From Acetobacter aceti NBRC 14818 (GTDB taxonomy: Bacteria; Pseudomonadota; Alphaproteobacteria; Acetobacterales; Acetobacteraceae): 64,000 nt of DNA. How positions within the stretch are numbered: the stretch's first letter is position 1; every line of letters starts with the position of its first letter. The notes beneath the pieces were generated by a model that made no database searches, had not been told where the DNA came from, and worked only from the letters and a program-made list of their open reading frames with translations. Made by a program: the position numbers and the translations under genes. The stretch is taken from assembly GCF_000193495.2 (NCBI RefSeq), contig NZ_AP023410.1:1922001-1986000 (forward strand). Reading direction: 5' to 3'. This document shows, piece after piece, positions 42,803 through 51,141 of the stretch.

Positions 42803-44098
42803 TCAGTTATTCATTGCTTCAAAGAAGTCATTGTTCGACTTGCTGTATTTCAGCTTGTCGAGCAGGAACTCCATGGCGTCCATCGTGCCCATCGGCGCGA
42901 GGATACGACGCAGCACCCACATCTTGGAGAGCGTGGCGCGATCGACCAGCATCTCTTCCTTACGCGTGCCGCTCTTCGTGATGTCGATAGCCGGGAAGAC
43001 GCGCTTGTCAGCCAGCTTACGGTCAAGGATGAGTTCGGAGTTACCCGTTCCCTTGAACTCTTCGAAGATGACTTCGTCCATGCGCGAACCGGTGTCGATC
43101 AGTGCCGTCGCGATGATCGTCAGCGAGCCACCTTCCTCAATGTTACGCGCAGCACCGAAGAAGCGCTTCGGACGCTGGAGCGCGTTGGCGTCCACACCAC
43201 CGGTCAGCACCTTGCCCGATGAAGGCACAACGGTGTTGTAGGCGCGGGCCAGACGGGTGATCGAGTCGAGCAGGATGACCACATCGCGCTTGTGTTCGAC
43301 GAGGCGCTTGGCCTTCTCCAGTACCATCTCCGTAACCTGCACATGACGCTGTGCGGGCTCATCGAAGGTGGACGCCACGACTTCACCCCGTACGGAACGG
43401 GCCATGTCGGTGACTTCTTCCGGACGCTCGTCAATCAGCAGAACGATCAGGAAAACTTCCGGATGATTGGCGGAAATCGAACTGGCGATGCTCTGGAGCA
43501 TCACGGTCTTACCGGTGCGTGGTGGTGCAACGATTAGCGCACGCTGGCCCATACCAATCGGTGCGACAAGATCGATGACGCGGGACGTAAAGTCGCGCTG
43601 TGTGCCTTTCTTGCCTTTGGTCGTGGGAGGCTCGACTTCGCCCTGCCCTTCGACTTCCATCTGCAGGCGACGCTCGGGATAAAGCGGCGTGAGATTGTCG
43701 AAGTTGATGCGATGACGGACCGCTTCGGGCGGCTCGAAGTTGATCGTGTTGACCTTCAGCAGCGAGAAGTAACGCTCGCCATCACGCGGGGCGCGGATCT
43801 GGCCCTCGACCGTGTCGCCTGTACGCAGACCGAAGCGGCGCACCTGAAGGGGGGAAATATAGATGTCGTCCGGACCGGGGAGGTAATTGGCTTCCGGAGA
43901 GCGGAGATAGCCAAAACCGTCGGGCAGGATTTCAAGAGTACCCTCGCCGTAAATCGCCTGGTCATTATCAGCCAGCGTCTTGAGAATGGCGAAAAGAAGC
44001 TCCTGCTTGCGAAGAGAGGAGGCATTCTCCACACCGAGTTCTTCGGCATAGGAAAGAAGATCGGCCGCAGATTTGGCCTTCAGTTCAGCGAGATGCAT
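42803..44098 (-). CDS. rho: Transcription termination factor Rho
   Basis: Hexameric RNA-dependent ATPase that ends transcription of untranslated RNA. Full length at 431 residues. The N-terminal SAP-like domain is [20 protein letters not shown]; the OB-fold RNA-binding region is [23 protein letters not shown] (here [19 protein letters not shown]). The ATPase has Walker A PPRTGKT (about 190-197), [14 protein letters not shown] and [18 protein letters not shown], and the Q-loop/R-loop. ATG 44098 is chosen because MHLAELK is the usual start; the frame extends 15 residues further. It is monocistronic with a strong terminator. Confidence 0.97.
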   Translation of the reverse strand: MHLAELKAKSAADLLSYAEELGVENASSLRKQELLFAILKTLADNDQAIYGEGTLEILPDGFGYLRSPEANYLPGPDDIYISPLQVRRFGLRTGDTVEGQIRAPRDGERYFSLLKVNTINFEPPEAVRHRINFDNLTPLYPERRLQMEVEGQGEVEPPTTKGKKGTQRDFTSRVIDLVAPIGMGQRALIVAPPRTGKTVMLQSIASSISANHPEVFLIVLLIDERPEEVTDMARSVRGEVVASTFDEPAQRHVQVTEMVLEKAKRLVEHKRDVVILLDSITRLARAYNTVVPSSGKVLTGGVDANALQRPKRFFGAARNIEEGGSLTIIATALIDTGSRMDEVIFEEFKGTGNSELILDRKLADKRVFPAIDITKSGTRKEEMLVDRATLSKMWVLRRILAPMGTMDAMEFLLDKLKYSKSNNDFFEAMNN

Positions 44099-44281
44099 AC
44101 AGAGTGCGCCTTGATGTGGCAGGCATAATACCGGGAAGGTCAAGGTTTTCGCAGACTTACGACCGTTCGGCGTAGCCCCGGAACATCACGACGTTTATCG
44201 TGTCCGATGGCGAAATCCTGATTTTGAGGAACGCACCGGCAAGAAACTTACCAGCGGTGGTTTTCGAGTAGACGCGTGTTT

Positions 44282-44842
44282 TTATTCTGTCAAGGGAATT
44301 GTTCTGACTCTCGTCATTTCTGCGGACGGACTGTGCACAGCAGGTTTTAACGCTGCCCGGAAGCCTGTTTTTGTTAACCAATACTGCCCCACCGACACAT
44401 CAGGGGACAGCGCGTTCAACAACTGCGCATTCAGTGGAATGGGAGTCAGGCGGGTTGTGATACTGCCGGACAGTGTCTCCGGTTCACAGGCACCATTAAA
44501 CGTCATGGAGCGATCGGGAAAAACAACCCGGAAAGAACAGGAGGCGCTGCGCTCAGGCGTGGCTGGCGAGAGACTCCCATAAAGTGTGCCAACCCTGATC
44601 GGACGCAGGGACTCATCAAGCTGACCGAACTCACCCGTGAAGGTGTGGGCGTCCGTGTAATGAAATCCGACCAGAAGACGTTTCGGCTCGCTGCCTGACA
44701 GACCACCATACTGCTGCGGTTCGGTTGTCATCCGGTAGAGAAGGACTGACGCCTCTGGCGGCTTTTCCGGCCCGGCGGCCAGGGCTGGTGCGCAGGCAAA
44801 AGCGCAGAGGACAAGAGAAGAGAAGCAAAAGGAGCGCAGCAT
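44282..44842 (-). CDS. Exported protein of unknown function, downstream of corA
   Basis: A 186-residue protein, not recognised. It begins with a signal peptide (MLRSFCFSSLVLCAFACAPA, cleavage near ALA-AGPEK). The mature part is probably beta-rich with RLLVGFHYTDAHTFTGEFG and VGTLYGSLSPATPE and has two Cys (SASCSFRV and NGACEPETL) that could form a disulfide in the periplasm. I chose ATG 44842 because GGAGG lies 9 bases upstream. An ATG at 44863 overlaps the corA stop (ATGA), so the genes are translationally coupled in either case. A link with magnesium transport is only positional. Confidence 0.6.
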   Translation of the reverse strand: MLRSFCFSSLVLCAFACAPALAAGPEKPPEASVLLYRMTTEPQQYGGLSGSEPKRLLVGFHYTDAHTFTGEFGQLDESLRPIRVGTLYGSLSPATPERSASCSFRVVFPDRSMTFNGACEPETLSGSITTRLTPIPLNAQLLNALSPDVSVGQYWLTKTGFRAALKPAVHSPSAEMTRVRTIPLTE

Positions 44843-44859
44843 ATCGAGGAGCCTCCGGC

Positions 44860-45837
44860 TCATCTGTTGTCTGTCTTGAGCCAGCCGATCCGCCAGAACC
44901 AGAGAAGTGGCAGGATAACGGAAACCAGCATGGCGGCCAGCGAATACCAGTATCCGTAGGCCCATTTTAACTCGGGAATATCCTTGAAGTTCATCCCGTA
45001 AATGCCGGCAATCAGTGTCGGCGCGACACCGATGAAACTGACCACGGTCAAAATCTTCATGCCGTCGTTCTGCTCGATACTGATAAAACCCAGTGCCGCA
45101 TCCAGCAGAAACTGAATCTTGTTGGAAAGCTGTGAGACAAAATCGGTCAGGGACGTAACGTCGCGGCTGACTGTCGCCAGACGCGCGGCAAGCCCGTGCG
45201 GGAGCGTGTGCTTGCGGTTCTCGCTGATGAAGATCGAAATCCGGTCAAGACCGAGCAGACTGTCACGGATCAGCGAGCTGAAATCCTCGGCATGTCCCAC
45301 ACGCCGCAGGATGGTGCGCTGCCACGAAGCCAGTCGAATGTTACCTTTGGGGTCATATCCGGCGAACACATCCCGGGAGAGCTGATTCAGGTTCAGACCC
45401 ACATGCTCAAGCACGTCAGCCAGACGGTCCACAATACATTCGAGAATCATGACCAGAGTATCGTCGCTGCTGAAACCGGTCTTGGATTCCGCGACCTGCC
45501 GCGCCGCATTGTCGAAGGAGGCATAGTCCGAAAACCGGACTGTGACGAGCCAGTTGGGAGTCAGCACAAAACCGATGGGGGACGAAGAGAGGTCCGCCTC
45601 CGTCCGCTGTACAAGCGGAAGCGACATATAGACGGCGTCATCGTCGGTATGCAGTCTGGATGAGCTTTCAATTTCCTCCAGATCACTCCGCTGCGGAATG
45701 ATTTTGCCGGTCAGATGAGCCGCCAGATCACGTTCGGTATCTGTTGGATCGACCAGATCGAGCCAGATGGCGCCATGCGTATCCGACTCAGTCACGACGG
45801 CGCAGGCAGGTTGGCCGCTCCTGTGAGCCAGAAACAT
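44860..45837 (-). CDS. corA: CorA-family divalent metal transporter
   Basis: Magnesium/cobalt channel of 325 residues that forms a pentamer. The long cytoplasmic N-terminal domain (about 1-255) contains a helical stretch LADVLEHVGLNLNQLSRDVF. Two membrane helices at the C-terminus flank the family signature GMN in AGIYGMNFKDIPE. The end is RIGWLKTDNR, rich in basic residues as expected. I chose ATG 45837: GGAG lies 8 bases before it and the length is then normal; the frame extends 58 residues further without protein-like character. The stop overlaps the start region of the exported-protein gene. Confidence 0.92.
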   Translation of the reverse strand: MFLAHRSGQPACAVVTESDTHGAIWLDLVDPTDTERDLAAHLTGKIIPQRSDLEEIESSSRLHTDDDAVYMSLPLVQRTEADLSSSPIGFVLTPNWLVTVRFSDYASFDNAARQVAESKTGFSSDDTLVMILECIVDRLADVLEHVGLNLNQLSRDVFAGYDPKGNIRLASWQRTILRRVGHAEDFSSLIRDSLLGLDRISIFISENRKHTLPHGLAARLATVSRDVTSLTDFVSQLSNKIQFLLDAALGFISIEQNDGMKILTVVSFIGVAPTLIAGIYGMNFKDIPELKWAYGYWYSLAAMLVSVILPLLWFWRIGWLKTDNR

Positions 45838-46384
45838 GGACGCGCTCCTATGGTTGATCCGATCCGTCAGCGTTCTCGCAAAAACCGGCGTCCGGAGCAA
45901 ATATCCGGACCGGCAACAGGATGGACACCGACCGCTACCCTTTCTGTCGAAATGGCAGAAATCCGTCATAACATGTCTGTTCTGGTCACGGCAGAAGAGA
46001 GCAGCGACCACGGAAACAAACCTATATCTACATGGTATTATTTAGAAAAATCCTCTCCTTCTCCTTCGTCATTTCTTGTGACGGAAGGACATACGGATTG
46101 ATCTCGTCATGCTTTGCAAAAAATGTTTCGAGAGCCATCAATACGCAATCTGCGGTGCACTGCCTGTGCGCATAACTGGACTGCGCTCCAAATCCCATAA
46201 TAGAGCCCCAGTCTCCCTGATCTTGACCGGCTGAATAAATGAGTAAAGGAATGTGTCTTCTTGGTCTTGGCTTGTCCGGAAACAGCAACAGCTTTCTTGA
46301 AACATGACCTGTGGAAGTAGATAAAAAAACTTTCACAAAATTCCGTATACACCACGAAGCAAACTATTGACCCACCAACCTGTT
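45838..46384. other. Intergenic region upstream of corA
   Basis: A 547-bp gap. One minus-strand open frame at 46028-46336 (102 codons) has a weakly protein-like part, GDWGSIMGFGAQSSY and CTADCVLMALETFF, but no clear family; it could be a gene remnant. Otherwise I see no terminator or regulatory element I can defend. Confidence 0.4.
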
Positions 46385-47302
46385 TCAGGCGTTCGAAACT
46401 CCGCCTGAATATTTACCACCGCGTCCCAGCAGTCCGTTGAAAAGACCTCGCAGCATCAGAGAACATCTGAGACGACGCTGATCGGCAAACAGGGAAAAGC
46501 CGAGAAGGAAGAACGGCACGCGCCTGATAAAATAAATTCGCCATGCAACAGCAATATAGCGACGTCTGGCGACGAGTATCGAATTGCGAATGACGTAATA
46601 ATCTCTCATCGGACTGTGAATGGTGATGTTTTTCCAGAGCATCTTCTGCCGTCCTGACCCGATCGTATGAGTCATGATATTCCGGTTGTGCAGAAAATGC
46701 CTGAAGCCCTGCGACTTTGCGCGCAATCCCCATTCAACATCGACCAGATCAATAAAAAGCCCTGCGTCCATCAGACCGGTGTGACGCAGCGTGGAAACAG
46801 GAATCAGCGAACCGGAAGCGATGATGAAATCAGCTTCGGCAACAACAGATTTTCCTGCACTGGCTCGTGTCTGCCGCAAACGAAGCCCGTGGCTGCGCCA
46901 GACGCTGCCGAGACAATCATCATGCGAATCACGGAAGAAATTTCCGACCGCGCCCACCCGTATGCCGCGTTCTTCAAGACTTTGGCAGAAAGTGACCAGA
47001 TTCCGGGCGGTCCCATCAGCCAGAATGGTATCCTGATCAAGAAGCAGGATATAGCGGGCATCAGCGTCCATACCACGCCTGATGCCTGCATTCTGGGCAG
47101 CGGCCAGTCCGATATTTTCATGAAGAGCAACAAAAGAGAGGCCATGCTGTGCGGCCAGCGCCTGAACAGCATCCGCATTTCCTGAGCCGTTGTCGATGAT
47201 AACGCCACCGTCGACCTGCCCCGCAAGCGCGGTCAATCCGGCGTCCAGAAGCGGGATATCCGGATTGTACGTGACGATGACCGCCCAGATCTCACAGCTC
47301 AT
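46385..47302 (-). CDS. GT2 glycosyltransferase, rhamnosyltransferase-like
   Basis: Inverting glycosyltransferase of 305 residues with GT-A fold. The N-terminus IWAVIVTYNPDIPLLDAGL, the segment GGVIIDNGSGNADAV, HENIGLAAAQNAGIRRGM and the metal-binding ILLLDQDTIL match the dTDP-rhamnosyltransferase (RfbF/RfbN/WbbL) group. The acceptor-site region LFIDLVDVEWGLRAKSQGFR follows. The C-terminus is basic and hydrophobic (RRVPFFLLGFSLF), suggesting membrane association. It lies just beyond the rfb operon, the source of dTDP-L-rhamnose, and probably uses it as donor (inference). A strong terminator at 47342-47377 separates it from rfbD, so it may have its own promoter. Confidence 0.87.
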   Translation of the reverse strand: MSCEIWAVIVTYNPDIPLLDAGLTALAGQVDGGVIIDNGSGNADAVQALAAQHGLSFVALHENIGLAAAQNAGIRRGMDADARYILLLDQDTILADGTARNLVTFCQSLEERGIRVGAVGNFFRDSHDDCLGSVWRSHGLRLRQTRASAGKSVVAEADFIIASGSLIPVSTLRHTGLMDAGLFIDLVDVEWGLRAKSQGFRHFLHNRNIMTHTIGSGRQKMLWKNITIHSPMRDYYVIRNSILVARRRYIAVAWRIYFIRRVPFFLLGFSLFADQRRLRCSLMLRGLFNGLLGRGGKYSGGVSNA

Positions 47303-47341
47303 GAAAACTTCCGGATCATTTCCAGCTCCGGAGAACCAGAC

Positions 47342-47377
47342 AAAAACCGGTCACTGTCAGGCTTTTCCAGTGACCGG
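47342..47377 (-). terminator. Intrinsic terminator of the rfb operon
   Basis: Minus strand: perfect 10-bp stem CCGGTCACTG / CAGTGACCGG (47368-47377 with 47347-47356), 11-base loop, then TTTTT at 47342-47346. It closes the rfbB-A-C-D operon. Confidence 0.92.
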
Positions 47378-47404
47378 CGTTAAACAACTAAAAAGCAGGA
47401 TGTT

Positions 47405-48310
47405 TCAGGCCGGAGTCTGCGAAAACAGCGTATCCACCGTACGTGTAACGCTCTGACGCCAGTCCGGCATCTTCACGCCGAACACGGTGTTCAGCTTGCT
47501 GTTGTCCATACGTGAATCTGCAGGACGCTTGGCGGGTGTCGGCCAGTCTTCAGTGCGGATGGCCGCAACTTCCGGCATTTTCTGACCATGCCGCACGGCG
47601 TTTTCCAGCGCAGCGACAGCCAGTTCGTGCCATGTCGCTTCGCCCGTTCCGCAGGCGTGATAGATTCCGGCATACTGATCTTTCCAGCCATCACGCTCGA
47701 TAAGCGCAATGATGGACAGGATCGCTTCAGCCAGATCATCCGAACTGGTCGGATTGCCGCGCTGATCGCCAACCACTTTCAGTGCCGGATTCTTTGCGCC
47801 AGCATTGATCATCGTGCGAACGAAGTTCTTGCCGTGGGCGGAATAGACCCATGAGGTGCGCAGGATGATGGCTTTCGGATCAGCCGCCAGAACCTTCTGC
47901 TCACCTTCGGCCTTCGTGCGCCCATAGACGGTTTCCGGGGAAACCGGGTCACTCTCCAGATAAGGAGACCCCTTGTCGCCAGAGAACACATAGTCCGTGG
48001 ACACATGAATGAAGGGGATGTTCCGCTTGGCGCAGGCTGCGGCCAGCAGAGCCGGTCCCGTGCAGTTGGCGGCTTCCGCGCCGGCCACTTCCGTCTCGGC
48101 AAGGTCCACAGCCGTCCATGCAGCAGCGTTCACCACAGCAACAGGCTTGTGTGCATCTAGCACGGCTTCGATCGTTTCCGGCTTCGCGAAATCGAACTCG
48201 GGACGTCCCACGCGGTCAATACGCGGACCGCCGAGATTGGCCAAAGAGGTCGCGAGCTGTCCGTTACCACCCGTGACGAGGATCGGACCTTTGCTTGAGG
48301 TGTCGGTCAT
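47405..48310 (-). CDS. rfbD: dTDP-4-dehydrorhamnose reductase
   Basis: Last step of dTDP-L-rhamnose synthesis, an NAD(P)H-dependent reductase of 301 residues. The Rossmann motif is LVTGGNGQLATSLA, the catalytic region has STDYVFSGDKGSPYLESD with PETVYGRTKAEGEQ (YxxxK). The substrate-binding C-terminus includes YAGIYHACGTGEATWHELA and TPAKRPADSRMDNSKL. I use ATG 48310, which overlaps the rfbC stop by ATGA; five further upstream residues are open. It is the last gene before the strong terminator at 47342-47377. Confidence 0.95.
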   Translation of the reverse strand: MTDTSSKGPILVTGGNGQLATSLANLGGPRIDRVGRPEFDFAKPETIEAVLDAHKPVAVVNAAAWTAVDLAETEVAGAEAANCTGPALLAAACAKRNIPFIHVSTDYVFSGDKGSPYLESDPVSPETVYGRTKAEGEQKVLAADPKAIILRTSWVYSAHGKNFVRTMINAGAKNPALKVVGDQRGNPTSSDDLAEAILSIIALIERDGWKDQYAGIYHACGTGEATWHELAVAALENAVRHGQKMPEVAAIRTEDWPTPAKRPADSRMDNSKLNTVFGVKMPDWRQSVTRTVDTLFSQTPA

Positions 48311-48867
48311 TTGTATTCGAACCACCCTTTGGCTGCGGAAAACTCGGGAGCTTCCAGATCCTTGTCGGACAGCACGGCTTCTTCCGGCTTGATGGGCCAG
48401 TCGATCGCCAGTTCCTTGCTGTTCCAGATCACCGCACGCTCGGACGCCTTGTCATACAGGCCAGTGCATTTGTACTGCACTTCCGCATTTTCCGTCAGGG
48501 TGCAGAAACCGTGCAGGAAGCCTGGCGGAATCCAGAGCTGTGACCAGTTTTCCTCGGACAGTTCGGCGGCAACCCACTTGCCATAGGTCGGGGAGCCTGT
48601 GCGGGCGTCGATGGCGACATCCCAGATCGCGCCCTTGGTGCAGCGCACGAGCTTGCCCTGTGCATGCGGGTCGAGCTGGCAGTGCAGGCCACGCACGACG
48701 CCTTTCTGGCGCGACAGACTCTGGTTGTCCTGCACGAAGGGAAGCGTGATCCCGGCATCCTTCATGCGATCGATATTATAGGTTTCGGAGAAGAACCCGC
48801 GATTGTCAGAGAATCGCGGCGGGGTGACGAGAATGACGTCGGGGATAGCCAGACGCTCGACCTTCAT
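48307..48867 (-). CDS. rfbC: dTDP-4-dehydrorhamnose 3,5-epimerase
   Basis: Cupin-fold epimerase of 186 residues. The first residues VERLAIPDVILVTPPRFSDN and the stretch RGFFSETYN are typical. The active-site His is in VVRGLHCQLDPHAQGKLVR and the catalytic Asp region in IWDVAIDARTGSPTYGKW. GFLHGFCTLTENAEVQYKC is the usual second half. It overlaps rfbD by 4 bp. A 9-bp inverted repeat (48936-48969) lies between it and rfbA. Confidence 0.95.
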   Translation of the reverse strand: MKVERLAIPDVILVTPPRFSDNRGFFSETYNIDRMKDAGITLPFVQDNQSLSRQKGVVRGLHCQLDPHAQGKLVRCTKGAIWDVAIDARTGSPTYGKWVAAELSEENWSQLWIPPGFLHGFCTLTENAEVQYKCTGLYDKASERAVIWNSKELAIDWPIKPEEAVLSDKDLEAPEFSAAKGWFEYK

Positions 48868-48935
48868 AGACTCTACTCCATAAAAAACGGGCCATGACGG
48901 CCCCTTGCAAGAGGTATGGCGCCGCTACGGTGAAC

Positions 48936-48969
48936 TTTCCCCCTGTCCGTCTGTCGGGCAAGGGGGAAA
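48936..48969 (-). other. Intercistronic hairpin between rfbA and rfbC
   Basis: Perfect 9-bp inverted repeat TTTCCCCCT / AGGGGGAAA (48936-48944 with 48961-48969) around a 16-base loop that can extend the stem with GTCCG/CGGGC. No T run follows on the minus strand, so it is not a classical terminator; it may stabilise or cleave the transcript. Confidence 0.55.
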
Positions 48970-48976
48970 CGGGGCC

Positions 48977-49885
48977 TCAGCCCTGATGACCGTGGTCGGC
49001 CAGTTCCTTCAGCACACGACCGAGTTCGGTCTTGCCCATTTTCGCTGCGTGCGTGCGAAGCTGGTCTGCATCGATATAGCCCATACGGAACGCCACTTCG
49101 CCCGGCGAACCGACGAGCATTCCCTGACGCGCCTGAATGGTATGGACGAACTGTCCGGCCTGCATGAGGCTTTCCGGCAATCCGGCGTCCAGCCACGCAC
49201 AGCCGCGCCCAAGACGATCGACCTGCAGCGTGCCTTCCTCAAGGTAGAAACGGTTGAGGTCGGTGATTTCCAGCTCGCCACGGGCGGAAGGCTTCACCTT
49301 GCGGGCGAAGTCATACACGCGGTCATCATAGAAATAGAGGCCGGTGATCGCCCAGTTCGACTTTGGCTCGGCGGGCTTTTCCTCAACAGAAAGAGCCTTG
49401 CCGGTCGCATCGAAGCTGACCACACCATAACGTTCCGGATCACGGACCTGATAGGCGAAGACAGTCGCGCCCTTTTCGATCTTTCCGGCCTTCTGCAGCA
49501 GCGCGGACAGGTGATCGGCGAAGATCAGGTTGTCACCGAGCACGAGAGCGCAGGGGCTGCCTTTCAGCCACTCGCCCGCGATCAGGAAAGCCTGTGCGAT
49601 GCCATCCGGAGTCGGCTGCTCACGATATTCGAAGCGGACGCCAAACTGCGAACCGTCGCCAAGCAGACGCTTGAACTGCGGCAGGTCGGCAGGTGTGGAA
49701 ATGATCATGATATCCCGGATACCGGCGAGCATGAGCGTCGTCAGCGGGTAATAGATCATCGGCTTGTCGTAGACCGGCAGCAGCTGCTTGCTGGCGGCGA
49801 GTGTCATCGGATACAGGCGCGTGCCTGAACCTCCGGCCAACAGAATACCCTTCATGTTGGTCTCGACGAGTGGTGCTTTACTCAT
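48977..49885 (-). CDS. rfbA: Glucose-1-phosphate thymidylyltransferase
   Basis: First step of dTDP-rhamnose synthesis, 302 residues. The nucleotide-binding signature [20 protein letters not shown], then [20 protein letters not shown], and the region [18 protein letters not shown] and [14 protein letters not shown] are diagnostic. The C-terminal part has [14 protein letters not shown] and [21 protein letters not shown] use ATG 49885 ([10 protein letters not shown] before the motif), with a GGAAG site upstream. It follows rfbB by 20 bp. Confidence 0.96.
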   Translation of the reverse strand: MSKAPLVETNMKGILLAGGSGTRLYPMTLAASKQLLPVYDKPMIYYPLTTLMLAGIRDIMIISTPADLPQFKRLLGDGSQFGVRFEYREQPTPDGIAQAFLIAGEWLKGSPCALVLGDNLIFADHLSALLQKAGKIEKGATVFAYQVRDPERYGVVSFDATGKALSVEEKPAEPKSNWAITGLYFYDDRVYDFARKVKPSARGELEITDLNRFYLEEGTLQVDRLGRGCAWLDAGLPESLMQAGQFVHTIQARQGMLVGSPGEVAFRMGYIDADQLRTHAAKMGKTELGRVLKELADHGHQG

Positions 49886-49905
49886 GATTATGCGCTTCCG
49901 GAGGG

Positions 49906-50964
49906 TTATTTCTTGGCCTGACCGAGACGTTCGCCGGTGTAACGACGCGAACGAATCGTTTCCCACCAGTCACGGTTGTCGAGATACCACTGGATGGTGC
50001 GACGGATACCGGATTCGAAGTTGTGCTTCGCTTTCCAGCCCAGTTCGGTTTCCGCATGCGTCGGATCGATTTCGTATTTGAAATCATGCCCGGGACGATC
50101 GGTGACGAAGCGGATGAGACGCTCGCGCGGTCCTGCCGGATCTGGGACAAGCTCATCCAGAACGGCGCAGATTGTTTTCACGACTTCGAGATTCGTGCGC
50201 GGCTGACGGGCGCCGATGGCGTAGGTCTCGCCCGGCTTGCCGACTTCGACGGCCTTGACCAGCGCTTCCGCATGATCTTCCACGAACAGCCAGTCGCGAA
50301 CGTTCTCGCCCTTGCCGTAAACCGGCAGCTCCTTGCCCTCGATGGCGTTGATCGTCACCAGCGGGATCAGTTTTTCCGGGAAATGCCAGATGCCGTAATT
50401 GTTGGTCGTGTTGGTCACGAAGGTCGGCAGACCATAGGTGTGATACCAGGCGCGGACCAGATGATCGGAAGACGCCTTGGAAGCGGAATACGGGCTGCGC
50501 GGGTCATAGGGTGTGGTTTCGGTGAACGGAGGATCGTCCAGCTCCAGCGCACCAAAGACTTCGTCAGTGGAAATATGATGGAAACGGAAGGCCTTGCGGG
50601 CTGCTTCGTCCAGTGTCTGCCAGTAACCGCGGGCCGCCTCGAGCAGAGTGTAGGTCCCGACCACGTTGGTCTGGATGAACACGCCGGGACCGTCGATGGA
50701 GCGGTCCACGTGGCTTTCAGCAGCCAGATGCATGACAGCGTCGGGACGGAACTCCGCGAACAGCTTCGCCAGCGCCGGGCCATCGGTAATGTTGACCTGT
50801 GCGAACTGATAACGATCTGACGAAGCAACAGCCGCCACCGTTTCCGGTGACGCGGCGTAAGTCATGCAGTCCACGTTGAGTACCGAATGTTCGGTAGCGC
50901 CGATAATATGGCGCACGACAGCGGACCCGATAAAGCCACATCCGCCAGTGAGAAGAATACGCAT
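49906..50964 (-). CDS. rfbB: dTDP-glucose 4,6-dehydratase
   Basis: Second step of dTDP-rhamnose synthesis, an extended SDR enzyme of 352 residues. The NAD motif is [15 protein letters not shown], then [20 protein letters not shown] and [11 protein letters not shown] carry catalytic residues, followed by [12 protein letters not shown] (YxxxK). The usual CSNNYGPY motif reads [17 protein letters not shown], a small variation. [19 protein letters not shown] is canonical. It is first in the rfbB-A-C-D operon and divergent from the PLP-fold gene at 51142. Start ATG 50964 is set by the NAD motif. Confidence 0.95.
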   Translation of the reverse strand: MRILLTGGCGFIGSAVVRHIIGATEHSVLNVDCMTYAASPETVAAVASSDRYQFAQVNITDGPALAKLFAEFRPDAVMHLAAESHVDRSIDGPGVFIQTNVVGTYTLLEAARGYWQTLDEAARKAFRFHHISTDEVFGALELDDPPFTETTPYDPRSPYSASKASSDHLVRAWYHTYGLPTFVTNTTNNYGIWHFPEKLIPLVTINAIEGKELPVYGKGENVRDWLFVEDHAEALVKAVEVGKPGETYAIGARQPRTNLEVVKTICAVLDELVPDPAGPRERLIRFVTDRPGHDFKYEIDPTHAETELGWKAKHNFESGIRRTIQWYLDNRDWWETIRSRRYTGERLGQAKK

Positions 50965-51141
50965 CAAATCATCCCGTTTCGAGTGCCTTCCAGGGGCAAT
51001 AGAGCCTATAGCGAAGGCTGACCGGTACCGCCAGCACGATACATCACGCATCTGTTACAACAGGCAATACGCCTGAGTATCGGATTAACCATAGTTATGG
51101 CACTCTTGATGTTCATTTAACGGCAACAGGATGCTCTCATA

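Noticed and set aside
46028..46336. A 102-codon minus-strand open frame with GDWGSIMGFGAQSSY
   Set aside because: It has a partly protein-like middle but no family, no clear ribosome-binding site and an atypical N-terminus; reported only within the intergenic entry.
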